This document shows, in pieces, positions 8,539 through 17,097 of a stretch of DNA of 64,000 nt. The notes under the pieces are model-generated. The model was not told the origin of the DNA. It saw only the letters and a program-made list of their open reading frames with translations, and did not search any database. The stretch comes from Janthinobacterium sp. FW305-129 (GTDB lineage Bacteria; Pseudomonadota; Gammaproteobacteria; Burkholderiales; Burkholderiaceae_D), in assembly GCF_020858115.1 (NCBI RefSeq), contig NZ_JACYMM010000006.1, positions 186,001 through 250,000 on the forward strand, given 5' to 3'. How positions within the stretch are numbered: the stretch's first letter is position 1; each line of letters begins with the position of its first letter. Both the position numbers and the translations under genes were made by a program.

Positions 8539-10265
8539 GCAGCAACAAGAACAAGCGTCCCTTGCGTTCGCAAGCGTGGTTTGGCGGCGACGACAAGGAC
8601 AGTTTCATTCACCGCAGCTGGATGAAGAACCAGGGTTATCCCGGCGACGCTTTCGATGGCCGCCCCGTCATCGGCATCTGCAATACCTGGTCCGAACTGA
8701 CGCCGTGCAATGGCCATTTCCGCGACCTGGCCGAGATGGTCAAGCGCGGCGTGCTCGAAGCGGGCGGCTTTCCCGTCGAATTTCCTGTCATGTCGCTGGG
8801 CGAGACGAATCTGCGCCCGACGGCCATGCTGTTCCGTAACCTGGCCAGCATGGATGTCGAGGAATCGATCCGCGCCAACCCCATCGACGGCGTGGTGCTG
8901 CTGACGGGCTGCGACAAGACCACCCCGGCCCTGCTGATGGGCGCGGCCAGCGTGGACTTGCCCACCATCGTGCTGTCGGGCGGCCCCATGTTGAACGGGA
9001 ATTACCGGGGCAAGCCGATCGGCTCGGGCACGGACGTGTGGAAGTTTTCCGAAGACGTGCGCGCCGGGCGCATGACCTCAAACGAATTCAAGCAGGCCGA
9101 ATCGTGCATGTCGCGTTCCGCCGGCCACTGCATGACCATGGGCACGGCTTCCACCATGGCCAGCATGGTCGAGGCGCTGGGCGTGACCCTGCCCGGCAAC
9201 GCGGCCATTCCCGCCGTCGATGCGCGCCGCAAGCTGCAGGCGCAGCTGACGGGCCGGCGCATCGTCGACATGGTGCATGAAGACCTGAAACTGTCGCAGA
9301 TCCTCACGCGCGAAGCGTTTGAAAACGCCATCATGGTCAACGGGGCCATCGGCGGCTCGACCAATGCCGTGATCCATCTGCTGGCCATTGCCGGGCGCAT
9401 CGGCGTGGACATGCGCCTGGGCGACTGGGACCGCCTGGGCCGCGACATTCCCTGCCTGCTGAACCTGATGCCGTCGGGCCAGTACCTGATGGAAGACTTT
9501 TACTATGCGGGCGGCCTGCCCGTGATCATCCGCGACCTGCTGGGCAAATTGCATGGCGGGGCGCTCACCGTCACGGGCGCCAGCATGGCCGTCAACGTGG
9601 CCGAGGCGGAAAATTTCAATCCCGAGGTGATCACGCCGCTGGCGCAGCCATTCAAGGACGAGGGCGGCATCGCCATCCTGCAGGGCAACCTGGCCCCGCG
9701 CGGCGCCGTCATTAAGCCTTCCGCCGCCTCGCCCGAGCTGATGCAGCACCGTGGCCGCGCCGTCGTCTTCAACAGCATCGAGCACTATAAAAAGCGCGTC
9801 GACGATCCCGCGCTCGATATCGATGCCAGCTGCGTGATGGTGCTGCAAAATTGCGGCCCGCAGGGCTATCCGGGCATGGCCGAAGTGGGCAATATGGGAT
9901 TGCCGAAAAAACTGCTGGAGCAGGGCGTGCGCGACATGGTGCGCATCTCGGACGCGCGTATGAGCGGCACGGCCTATGGCACGGTGGTGCTGCACGTGGC
10001 GCCGGAAGCGGCCGTGGGCGGGCCGCTGGCGCTGGTGCGCGACGGTGACATGATAGAACTGGACGTGGCGGGACGCCGCTTGCACCTTGACGTCGACGAG
10101 GACGAATTGGCGCGCCGGCGCGCAGAGTGGCGCGCTCCCGAGCCGGCCATGCGCGGCGGTTACCAGTCCATGTACATCAAGCACGTGACGCAAGCCGACG
10201 AAGGTGCGGACCTGGATTTCCTCGTCGGCTGCCGGGGTTCGGCCGTGCCGCGCGAATCACACTAA
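8535..10265 (+). CDS. IlvD/Edd sugar-acid dehydratase (L-arabonate / D-galactonate type)
   Basis: 576 residues, complete. It dehydrates an aldonate to the 2-keto-3-deoxy acid with a [2Fe-2S] cluster. Three expected cluster cysteines are visible: Cys58 in ELTPCNGH, Cys126 in TGCDKTTP and Cys199 in SAGHCMTMG. Long stretches agree with my memory of the Rhizobium L-arabinonate dehydratase (KNQGYP, FDGRPVIGI, PMLNGNYRG, ISDARMSGTAYG, GADLDFL at the end). That enzyme also accepts D-fuconate and D-galactonate. Lying between dgoK and a KDPGal-type aldolase, D-galactonate is the best guess here; L-arabonate remains possible. It is a distinct paralogue of the xylD product at the window start. Confidence 0.88.
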   Translation: MSSNKNKRPLRSQAWFGGDDKDSFIHRSWMKNQGYPGDAFDGRPVIGICNTWSELTPCNGHFRDLAEMVKRGVLEAGGFPVEFPVMSLGETNLRPTAMLFRNLASMDVEESIRANPIDGVVLLTGCDKTTPALLMGAASVDLPTIVLSGGPMLNGNYRGKPIGSGTDVWKFSEDVRAGRMTSNEFKQAESCMSRSAGHCMTMGTASTMASMVEALGVTLPGNAAIPAVDARRKLQAQLTGRRIVDMVHEDLKLSQILTREAFENAIMVNGAIGGSTNAVIHLLAIAGRIGVDMRLGDWDRLGRDIPCLLNLMPSGQYLMEDFYYAGGLPVIIRDLLGKLHGGALTVTGASMAVNVAEAENFNPEVITPLAQPFKDEGGIAILQGNLAPRGAVIKPSAASPELMQHRGRAVVFNSIEHYKKRVDDPALDIDASCVMVLQNCGPQGYPGMAEVGNMGLPKKLLEQGVRDMVRISDARMSGTAYGTVVLHVAPEAAVGGPLALVRDGDMIELDVAGRRLHLDVDEDELARRRAEWRAPEPAMRGGYQSMYIKHVTQADEGADLDFLVGCRGSAVPRESH

Positions 10266-10275
10266 AAAGGAAAAA

Positions 10276-11172
10276 ATGATGGGGACACAGGCCCAATTGC
10301 TGGTCGATGCGCAGAATTTCCTGGGCGAGGGCGTGCGCTGGTGCGAACGCAGCGGCCGCGTTTTCTGGACAAATATCGAAGGCTGCCAGCTGCATGCGCT
10401 GGTGCTGGCGACGGGCGAACGCCAGCGCTGGGACATGCCCGAGCGCCTGGCGTGCTTCGCGCTGACGGACAGCGACGACGTGCTGCTGCTGGGCCTCGCT
10501 TCGCGCCTGGCGTGGTTTGACGCGCGCAGCGGGGCCGTCACGCTCTTGCACACGGTGGAGGGGGACTTGCCCATGACGCGCCTGAACGATGGCCGCTGCG
10601 ACCGCCAGGGACGCTTTGTCTTCGGTACGCTCGATGAGCGCCCGTGCCGCGATGCGATCGCCGGTTTCTATCGCCTCAACCTGGACTTGAGCCTGGAGCG
10701 CTTGCCGCTGCCGTCCATCGCCATCTCGAACAGCATCTGCTTCAGCGTCGATGGCACGGCCATGTATTTCTGCGACTCGATGAAGAAGGCGATCTACCGC
10801 TGGGACGACTACCTGGGGGGCGACGCCAGCCGGGTGCGCGTGTTTGCTGTGCTTGATCCGGGGCCGGGCGCCGCCGATGGCGCCACCATCGATGCGCATG
10901 ACCACTTGTGGAGCGCGCAGTGGGGGGCGGGCAGAGTATTGCGCTTCGCGCCGGACGGCAGCGTCGAGCGGGCGATCGCCTTGCCCGTCTCGCAGCCCAG
11001 CTGCGTGAGCCTGGGCGGCCCGCACTACGACGAATTGTTCGTCACGACGGCTCAGGAAAGCTTGAGCCCGGCCCAGTTGGCGGGCGAACCGCTGGCTGGC
11101 GGATTGTTTCATGCGCGTCAGGTGGATGTGCGCGGTTTGCCGGAAGTGCGCTTTGGCGCCCTGCCGGCCTGA
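10276..11172 (+). CDS. SMP-30/gluconolactonase (regucalcin) family sugar lactonase
   Basis: 298 residues. The ATG at 10276 follows AAGG and is doubled (ATGATG). The six-bladed propeller family is shown by GEGVRW near the N-terminus, RLNDGRCDRQGRF at 102-114 and DGATIDAHDHLW at 201-212. The metal ligands fall at Glu18, Asn152 and Asp201, almost the positions known in regucalcin (18, 154, 204). It would open the aldonolactone made by a sugar dehydrogenase, giving galactonate, xylonate or arabonate. It is 10 nt after the dehydratase and 13 nt before the aldolase. The exact lactone cannot be read from sequence. Confidence 0.88.
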   Translation: MMGTQAQLLVDAQNFLGEGVRWCERSGRVFWTNIEGCQLHALVLATGERQRWDMPERLACFALTDSDDVLLLGLASRLAWFDARSGAVTLLHTVEGDLPMTRLNDGRCDRQGRFVFGTLDERPCRDAIAGFYRLNLDLSLERLPLPSIAISNSICFSVDGTAMYFCDSMKKAIYRWDDYLGGDASRVRVFAVLDPGPGAADGATIDAHDHLWSAQWGAGRVLRFAPDGSVERAIALPVSQPSCVSLGGPHYDELFVTTAQESLSPAQLAGEPLAGGLFHARQVDVRGLPEVRFGALPA

Positions 11173-11185
11173 CAGGAGAGAGCAG

Positions 11186-11839
11186 ATGCAGAAGCACATG
11201 GTTTTCGATGGCATTCTGGAGCGGGGCATGGTCGGCATCGTGCGCGCCAATTCGGCGCAGGCGGCCGTGCAGATCGCCGAGGCGTGCATCGCCGGCGGCA
11301 TCACGGCGCTGGAAGTGGCGTTCACCACGCCCGATACCCTGGGCGTGCTGCGCACCCTGCGCGAACGCCATGGCCATGACGTGCTGCTGGGTGCGGGCAC
11401 GGTGCTCGATACGGAGACGGCGCGCGCCGCCATCCTGGCTGGCGCCCAGTTCATCATCTCGCCCGGCGTGAACGTGGAGACCATCGCGCTGTGCCAGCGC
11501 TACCAGGTGCTGGCCATGCCCGGGGCGATGACGCCGACGGAGATCGTCACGGCCCTGCAGGCGGGCGCCGACATCGTCAAGGTCTTCCCCGCTGAGATGT
11601 TCGGCCCCGCCTACATCAAGGCGCTGCGCGCGCCCTTGCCGCAGGCGCCGCTGATGCCCACGGGCGGCGTGACGGTGGAGAACCTCGACGAATGGTTTGC
11701 CAGCGGCGCCGCGGCCGTGGGCATCGGCAGCAGCCTGAGTGGCCCGGGCGCCACGGGAGATTACGCGGCCGTGACGGCGCGTGCGCGCGCATTTGTGGCG
11801 AAGATGGCGCTGGTGCGGAGTTCTAGGTCTTCTGGATAG
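11186..11839 (+). CDS. dgoA: 2-dehydro-3-deoxy-6-phosphogalactonate/gluconate aldolase
   Basis: 217 residues, class I aldolase of the Eda/DgoA family. Glu43 in ALEVAFTTPDT and the Schiff-base Lys132 in IVKVFPAEMFGP are the catalytic residues; MPTGGV binds phosphate. It cleaves KDPGal (or KDPG) into pyruvate and glyceraldehyde 3-phosphate, the last step after DgoK. The ribosome site AGGAGAG precedes ATG 11186. Sequence alone does not separate KDPG from KDPGal preference, but the neighbouring dgoK favours KDPGal. Confidence 0.88.
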   Translation: MQKHMVFDGILERGMVGIVRANSAQAAVQIAEACIAGGITALEVAFTTPDTLGVLRTLRERHGHDVLLGAGTVLDTETARAAILAGAQFIISPGVNVETIALCQRYQVLAMPGAMTPTEIVTALQAGADIVKVFPAEMFGPAYIKALRAPLPQAPLMPTGGVTVENLDEWFASGAAAVGIGSSLSGPGATGDYAAVTARARAFVAKMALVRSSRSSG

Positions 11840-11905
11840 CTCCCTGCGCTGGATAATTCTGCTACGCTAGGCGGGCAATGTCGCACGCCTAACCACGCCC
11901 CGAAT

Positions 11906-12328
11906 ATGTCTAACATCGCCCGCATCCTGCAAGACAGCCGCATCATCGCCATCGTCGGCATGTCCGACAAGCCCGAACGCGCCAGCCACGAAGTGGCCGA
12001 CTACCTGCTGCGGCATGGCTACCGCGTATTGCCCGTTAATCCGGCCCTCGCCGGGCGCGACGTGCTGGGACAGCGCGCCTACGCCACTCTGGCGGAAGCT
12101 GCGGCGGCCGTCGCGCCGGCGCGCATCGACATCGTTGATTGCTTCCGCAAGCCGGAAGACATTCTGCCCATCGTCGGGGAAGCAATTGCCGTCAAGGCCG
12201 GCTGCCTGTGGCTGCAGCTCGATATTATCAACGAACAGGCGGCGCAACTGGCGCGGGCGGCTGGGCTGGAGGTGGTGATGGACCGCTGCACAAAAATCGA
12301 GCACCGCAAGCTGGCGGTGGCGGCATGA
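11906..12328 (+). CDS. CoA-binding domain protein (YccU type)
   Basis: 140 residues forming a single Rossmann-like CoA-binding domain. It has the N-terminal loop IAIVGMSDKPERASHEVA and the later DIVDCFRKPEDILPIV and CLWLQLDIINEQAA, as in succinyl-CoA ligase-like YccU proteins. The biochemical role of this family is not established. It overlaps the following ppk2 gene by ATGA, so the two are translated together. Confidence 0.82.
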   Translation: MSNIARILQDSRIIAIVGMSDKPERASHEVADYLLRHGYRVLPVNPALAGRDVLGQRAYATLAEAAAAVAPARIDIVDCFRKPEDILPIVGEAIAVKAGCLWLQLDIINEQAAQLARAAGLEVVMDRCTKIEHRKLAVAA

Positions 12329-13167
12329 AGGCGCGCACGCAGTTTCGCGCCGGCCAGGGCTTTGACCTGAACGAGGAATTCGCCGGCAAGCGCCTGCTGG
12401 GCGCCGCCACCAAGGCGGCGAACAAGAAGCTGACGGCGGCCCAGTGCAAGGCTCTGGACCGCGAGGAAACCGTGGCGCTGACGGCGCAGATCGCCGAGTG
12501 CCAGAGCATGCTGTACGCGCAGCGCAAGAAAAAAGTGCTGCTGGTCCTGCAGGGCATGGATACCTCGGGCAAGGATGGCACGGTCAAGGCCATCTTCAGC
12601 AATATCAATCCGATGGGCATCCGCGCCGTGGCCTTCAAGGGCCCCACCGATATCGAACTGGCGCACGACTACCTGTGGCGCGTGCACCAGCACGTGCCGG
12701 TGAAGGGCGAGATCGCCATCTTCAACCGCAGCCATTACGAGGATGTGCTGATCACGCGCGTGCAGGACATGATCGACAAGGCCGAATGCCAGCGCCGCTA
12801 CGCGCAGATCCGCGATTTCGAGCGCATGCTGAGCGAAACGGGCACCGTCATCCTGAAAGTCTTCCTGCATATCTCGAAGGACGAGCAACGGGGACGGTTG
12901 CAGGAGCGGCTCGACGATCCCGACCGCCAGTGGAAGTTCGATCCCAACGATATCGCCCAGCGCAAGAAGTGGGATGGCTACCAGCGCGCCTATGAAACGG
13001 CGATCCGCGAGACGGATGCCGATCATGCGCCGTGGTACGTGGTGCCGTCCAATTCCAAGACGCAGCGCAACCTGGTGGTGGCCTCGCTGCTGCTGGAAAC
13101 CTTGCAGGGCATGAAGCTGGAATACCCGGCGCCGGACCCGAAACTGTCGTCTTTCAAGGTCGAGTAG
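12325..13167 (+). CDS. ppk2: Polyphosphate kinase 2 family protein
   Basis: 280 residues, a single PPK2 domain. Walker A-like GMDTSGKDGTVK at 77-88 and the Walker B/lid region FNRSHYEDVLITRV at 133-146 are intact, with DDPDRQWKF later. Such enzymes move phosphate between polyphosphate and AMP, ADP or GDP. The nucleotide preference cannot be decided here. It is translationally coupled to the CoA-binding protein gene upstream. Confidence 0.9.
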   Translation: MKARTQFRAGQGFDLNEEFAGKRLLGAATKAANKKLTAAQCKALDREETVALTAQIAECQSMLYAQRKKKVLLVLQGMDTSGKDGTVKAIFSNINPMGIRAVAFKGPTDIELAHDYLWRVHQHVPVKGEIAIFNRSHYEDVLITRVQDMIDKAECQRRYAQIRDFERMLSETGTVILKVFLHISKDEQRGRLQERLDDPDRQWKFDPNDIAQRKKWDGYQRAYETAIRETDADHAPWYVVPSNSKTQRNLVVASLLLETLQGMKLEYPAPDPKLSSFKVE

Positions 13168-13259
13168 AGGTCAGGGCAGTTCAGCGCTGCGCCTGCGGAA
13201 TCGGCCGCGCTGTGGCATAGTATCCCTCGTCGATAATTCAAACCAGACCGGAGATCCAT

Positions 13260-14714
13260 ATGCTGCAGTTGAAAGATCCTACCTTGTTGCGTCACCAGGC
13301 TTACGTGAATGGAGCCTGGGCGGATGCCGATGGTGGCCAGACGATTAATGTGAGCAATCCCGCCACGGGCGAGCATATCGGCACGGTGCCCCTGATGGGC
13401 GCGGCCGAGACGCGCCGCGCCATCGAGGCGGCCAATGCCGCCTGGCCCGCCTGGCGCAAGAAGACGGCCAAAGAGCGCGCGGCCGTGCTGCGCCGCTGGC
13501 ATGACCTGATCCTGGAAAACGCCGACGACCTGGCGCTGATCATGACTACCGAGCAGGGCAAGCCCCTGCCGGAAGCGAAGGGCGAAGTGCAGTTCGGCGC
13601 CTCGTTCATCGAGTGGTTTGCCGAAGAAGGCAAGCGCGTGGCGGGCGATACCCTGCAGTCGCCGTGGCCCGACCGCCGCCTGGTCATCACCAAGGAGCCG
13701 ATCGGCGTGTGCGCCGCCATCACGCCGTGGAATTTCCCCGCCGCGATGATCACGCGCAAAGTCGGCCCGGCCCTGGCCGCCGGCTGCCCGATGGTCCTCA
13801 AACCTGCCGAAGCGACGCCGTTTTCCGCGCTGGCGCTGGCCGTGCTGGCCGAGCGCGCAGGCGTGCCTGCGGGCGTGTTCAGCATCGTCACGGGCGCGCC
13901 GAAAGACATCGGCGGCGAAATGACGTCGAATCCCATCGTGCGCAAGCTGACGTTTACGGGCTCGACCCAGGTGGGCCGTCTGCTGGCGGAACAGTGCGCA
14001 CCGACGATCAAGAAACTGTCGCTGGAACTGGGCGGCAATGCGCCGTTCATCGTCTTCGACGACGCCGACCTGGATGCGGCCGTGGAAGGCGCCATCGCCT
14101 CGAAGTACCGCAATGCGGGCCAGACCTGCGTCTGCGCCAACCGCCTGTACGTGCAGGACAGCGTGTATGACGCGTTTGCCGACAAGCTGGTGGCCGCCGT
14201 GGCCAAGCTGAAGGTGGGCAATGGCATCGAGGCGGGCGTCACGCAGGGCCCGCTGATCGACGCCAAGGCCGTCGCCAAGGTGGAAGAGCACGTGGCCGAC
14301 GCGCTGGACAAGGGCGGCCGTCTGCTGGCCGGCGGCAAGCGCCATGCGCTGGGCAACGGCTTCTTCGAGCCGACCATCATCGCCGACGTGACGAACGACA
14401 TGCGTGTGGCCACCGAGGAAACCTTCGGCCCGCTGGCGCCACTGTTCCGCTTCAAGACCGATGATGAAGTGATCGGGCTGGCGAACAACACGGAATTCGG
14501 CCTGGCCGCCTACTTCTATTCGCGCGATATCGGCCGCATCTGGCGCGTGGCCGAAGGTCTGGAAACGGGCATGGTCGGCGTCAACACGGGCCTGATCTCG
14601 AACGAGATCGCGCCCTTCGGCGGCGTCAAGCAATCGGGCCTGGGCCGTGAAGGGTCGACGTATGGTATCGAAGATTATTTAGTCATCAAGTACATCTGCA
14701 TGGGCGGTATCTGA
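13260..14714 (+). CDS. gabD: Succinate-semialdehyde dehydrogenase, NAD(P)+
   Basis: 484 residues, the usual length for GabD. Catalytic residues of the aldehyde dehydrogenase fold are in place: Asn158 in TPWNFP, Lys181 in VLKPAE, Glu256 in LELGGN and the nucleophile Cys290 in NAGQTCVCANR. The sequence follows E. coli GabD nearly throughout, including PFGGVKQSGLGREGS near the end. It oxidises succinate semialdehyde to succinate. GGAG at 13250-13253 precedes the ATG. A role as 2-oxoglutarate semialdehyde dehydrogenase for a Weimberg pathway is possible but less likely, given the close GabD match and the separate transcription unit. Confidence 0.92.
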   Translation: MLQLKDPTLLRHQAYVNGAWADADGGQTINVSNPATGEHIGTVPLMGAAETRRAIEAANAAWPAWRKKTAKERAAVLRRWHDLILENADDLALIMTTEQGKPLPEAKGEVQFGASFIEWFAEEGKRVAGDTLQSPWPDRRLVITKEPIGVCAAITPWNFPAAMITRKVGPALAAGCPMVLKPAEATPFSALALAVLAERAGVPAGVFSIVTGAPKDIGGEMTSNPIVRKLTFTGSTQVGRLLAEQCAPTIKKLSLELGGNAPFIVFDDADLDAAVEGAIASKYRNAGQTCVCANRLYVQDSVYDAFADKLVAAVAKLKVGNGIEAGVTQGPLIDAKAVAKVEEHVADALDKGGRLLAGGKRHALGNGFFEPTIIADVTNDMRVATEETFGPLAPLFRFKTDDEVIGLANNTEFGLAAYFYSRDIGRIWRVAEGLETGMVGVNTGLISNEIAPFGGVKQSGLGREGSTYGIEDYLVIKYICMGGI

Positions 14715-14720
14715 CGCCGT

Positions 14721-15845
14721 TCAATGTGAGCCGCGGCGCGCAGCCAACCTGTCCAGCATGCCCTTGACCGCTTCCATCTGCGTGCCGCTCTTGCGGTAGA
14801 AATCCGGATCGATCGGATTGATGCTGGTATAGCCCCAGAAATCCCAGCAGCCTTTCGGGTTGTACGGATAGACGGGGCTCGGTTCGGCCTGCGGATACAG
14901 CACGATGATCTTGTTGGCGTCCGCCACCTGGTTGTAGCCGGTGCTGGTATAGAAACGGTCGCCGATGGCTTGCGTCGTTTGCAGGCAGCCGTGGAACACC
15001 ACGTGTACGCGGCAGCTTTCGCTGTCGCAGGCTTTCGGAATGTAGGCGTAGCCCGTATTGTTCATGCTGGAATACGCGTTCTGGATGAAGCTGCGCTGGT
15101 TGAAGGCGATCAGCTTGCCCGTCAGGGTGGTCGACGAGGGCTGCAAGTCCGGGTACAGGTGCTGCAGGATGTCGCGCGCCTGCACGAAGTCGCAGTCGTT
15201 GATGAACGGCGAGTCCGTCACGGCGCAGGGCTTGTCCTGGTTGTTGTCGGTGATGATGGCATGGCCCGCGCCGACCGTGTCGACGAAGCGGATTTGCGCC
15301 GCCGGCGTGCCGGCCAGTTGATAGAACTTTCCTACCTGTTCCACCACCGGCCGCGTCACGGTCTGGTCTTTCGTTCCGCTGAACAGATATACGCGCTGGC
15401 GTTTCAGGTTGGCCGTGTCGTCGATGAGACGGGCCTGCGCAAAATCGTTCGCCGCGCGCAGCAATTCGCTGGCCACGGGCGGCGCCACTTGCGAGCTGCC
15501 TGGATTCATGCAGGTGGTCAGGGCATTCGTCAGGTAGGGAATATACGGGAAGCGGCCCGGCTGGCCCGAGCAGAAATACGGGCCGCCCGCGATGATGCCG
15601 GCGCCGGCGACGGTGGCCGAGTAGGCGACGGCAAACTGCGCCGCCATGAAGCCGCCCGAGGACAGGCCGGACACCGTGGTCTGGCTCAGGTCGGCCTGGT
15701 AGGCAGGCAGGGCGGCAGCGTCCTTGCTCGCGGCGGGTTTGACGGCTTTGGCAGCCGTGGCGGCATGGGCGCTTGCTGGCGCCAGGATGAGCAGGCTGGC
15801 GGCCAGCAGGGGGGTGGGTAATGCGGTCAGGTACGGGAAGGGCAT
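14721..15845 (-). CDS. Exported poly(3-hydroxybutyrate) depolymerase-like hydrolase
   Basis: 374 residues from the ATG at 15845, which has GGAG 6-7 nt upstream. Residues 1-28 are a signal peptide ending ILAPASAHA, followed by an Ala/Lys-rich linker. The alpha/beta-hydrolase lipase box is SGLSSGGFM, with SGTKDQTV holding the likely acid and GAGHAI the likely histidine. Several cysteines suggest disulphides, in keeping with export. The family includes PHB depolymerases; the true substrate may be polymer, oligomer or another ester. No separate starch- or PHB-binding domain is seen. It is convergent with gabD, only 6 nt apart and without a visible terminator. Confidence 0.78.
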   Translation of the reverse strand: MPFPYLTALPTPLLAASLLILAPASAHAATAAKAVKPAASKDAAALPAYQADLSQTTVSGLSSGGFMAAQFAVAYSATVAGAGIIAGGPYFCSGQPGRFPYIPYLTNALTTCMNPGSSQVAPPVASELLRAANDFAQARLIDDTANLKRQRVYLFSGTKDQTVTRPVVEQVGKFYQLAGTPAAQIRFVDTVGAGHAIITDNNQDKPCAVTDSPFINDCDFVQARDILQHLYPDLQPSSTTLTGKLIAFNQRSFIQNAYSSMNNTGYAYIPKACDSESCRVHVVFHGCLQTTQAIGDRFYTSTGYNQVADANKIIVLYPQAEPSPVYPYNPKGCWDFWGYTSINPIDPDFYRKSGTQMEAVKGMLDRLAARRGSH

Positions 15846-16023
15846 GGCAACTCCACAAGGCAAGGGCAGGAAGGCCGAGCATAGGTAAAAAAACTGTGCT
15901 TTGGGAAAGTACTGCACTATCGTTGATATCGCTCAAGCTAATGCTGTTGCTGTTCGTCTTGTACGCGTGCGCGGTGTTTGGCATAGAATGGTTTTTTTTT
16001 CCTTCCCGACCATGGTGCCCTTC

Positions 16024-16617
16024 ATGTCCAAGACCCTTGCCCAGTTGTTTGCGCTGACCACCCTTGCCGCCAGTGCCAGCCTGGCTGTGCCCGCCCATGG
16101 CGCCGAAGCCGCTGCCGCTGCCGCCGCGCCAGCCGCCTGTCCTGCCATTTTGAAACAGACCTTCAAGCGCTTGCAGGATGAAGCGCCGCAAAACCTGTGC
16201 CAGTACGCAGGCAAGGTCGTGCTGGTGGTCAATACCGCCAGTTATTGCGGTTTTACCAATCAGTACGAAGGGCTCGAGGCGCTGTACGCCAAGTACGGCA
16301 GCAAGGGCCTGGTGGTGCTGGGCTTCCCATCGAACGATTTCGGCAAGCAGGAGCCGGGCAACAGCAAGGAAATCGCCGATTTCTGCTACAACACCTATGG
16401 GGTGAAGTTCCCCATGTTCTCCAAATCGGTGGTTTCCGGCCCCGCGCCGAATCCGCTGTACATGGACTTGATCAAGCAGACGGGCAAGACGCCGGCCTGG
16501 AATTTCCATAAATACCTGATCGACCGCCACGGCAAGGTGGTGGAAAGCTTCCCCAGCAAGGTAACGCCGGACGACAAGAAACTCGTTGGCGCGGTGGAAA
16601 AAGCGCTGGCGCTGTAA
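16024..16617 (+). CDS. Glutathione peroxidase family protein, exported
   Basis: 197 residues from ATG 16024; ATG 16012 would add four residues and neither has a clear ribosome site. Residues 1-26 form a signal peptide (up to VPAHGA), so this is a periplasmic version. The peroxidatic residue is Cys75 in NTASYCGFTNQYEGL, not selenocysteine; GFPSNDFGKQEPG and WNFHKYLIDRHGK complete the GPx signature. It likely reduces peroxides using a thioredoxin-like donor rather than glutathione, as known for the Cys-type class. A strong terminator follows. Confidence 0.87.
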   Translation: MSKTLAQLFALTTLAASASLAVPAHGAEAAAAAAAPAACPAILKQTFKRLQDEAPQNLCQYAGKVVLVVNTASYCGFTNQYEGLEALYAKYGSKGLVVLGFPSNDFGKQEPGNSKEIADFCYNTYGVKFPMFSKSVVSGPAPNPLYMDLIKQTGKTPAWNFHKYLIDRHGKVVESFPSKVTPDDKKLVGAVEKALAL

Positions 16618-16628
16618 GGTGCCGACAC

Positions 16629-16657
16629 AAGCAGGCTGGAACGCCTGCTTTTTTTTT
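16629..16657 (+). terminator. Rho-independent terminator after the peroxidase gene
   Basis: AAGCAGGC (16629-16636) pairs with GCCTGCTT (16643-16650) around a 6-nt loop, and the T-run continues to 16657. Confidence 0.92.
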
Positions 16658-16737
16658 AATGCCGTGCTTGTCGTCTTGCTATCATTGTCCTAAGCTGGTT
16701 GTTCGTGTTTGTCAAAACAACCATCAAGGAGATTATC

Positions 16738-17097
16738 ATGGCGTATGTCGATGGATTTGTGGTGCCCGTACCGAAAGCCAAGCTCGATACCTACCTGGCC
16801 ATGTCGCGTGCTTGCGGCGCCGTCTGGCGCGAATATGGCGCGCAGGAATTTCGCGAATGCGTGGGCGACGATGTCAAGCCGGGCAAGCTGACCTCGTTCC
16901 CGCAGGCAGTGGACTTGCAGGATGGCGAAGTAGTGGTGTTTTCCTGGATCGTGTTTGAATCGCGCGCCAAGCGCGATGAAATCAACGACAAGGTCATGAA
17001 AGACCCGCGCCTGGCCGAGATGATGGATCCGGCCAAGCTGCCGTTCGATGGCAAGCGGATGATCTATGGCGGCTACGAAATGCGCATTGACGCTTAA
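16738..17097 (+). CDS. DUF1428 (YbaA-like) protein
   Basis: 119 codons plus stop, starting at ATG 16738 with AAGGAG 7 nt upstream. It is a small alpha-beta dimeric-barrel-type protein; typical pieces are YVDGFVVPVPK, WREYGAQEFRECVGDD, VVFSWIVFESRAKRD and MIYGGYEM. The family has no established function. The TAA stop shares bases with the stop of the convergent pabB gene (17094-17097). Confidence 0.87.
   Translation: MAYVDGFVVPVPKAKLDTYLAMSRACGAVWREYGAQEFRECVGDDVKPGKLTSFPQAVDLQDGEVVVFSWIVFESRAKRDEINDKVMKDPRLAEMMDPAKLPFDGKRMIYGGYEMRIDA

Noticed and set aside
13260..14714. gabD as the Weimberg 2-oxoglutarate semialdehyde dehydrogenase
   Set aside because: The sequence follows E. coli GabD too closely and the gene is separated from the sugar cluster by unrelated genes with its own ribosome site and upstream region.
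14686..16530. Long open frame on the minus strand across the PHB-type hydrolase and peroxidase genes
   Set aside because: Arg/Pro/His-rich shadow of two well-supported genes; GC-rich DNA yields many such frames.
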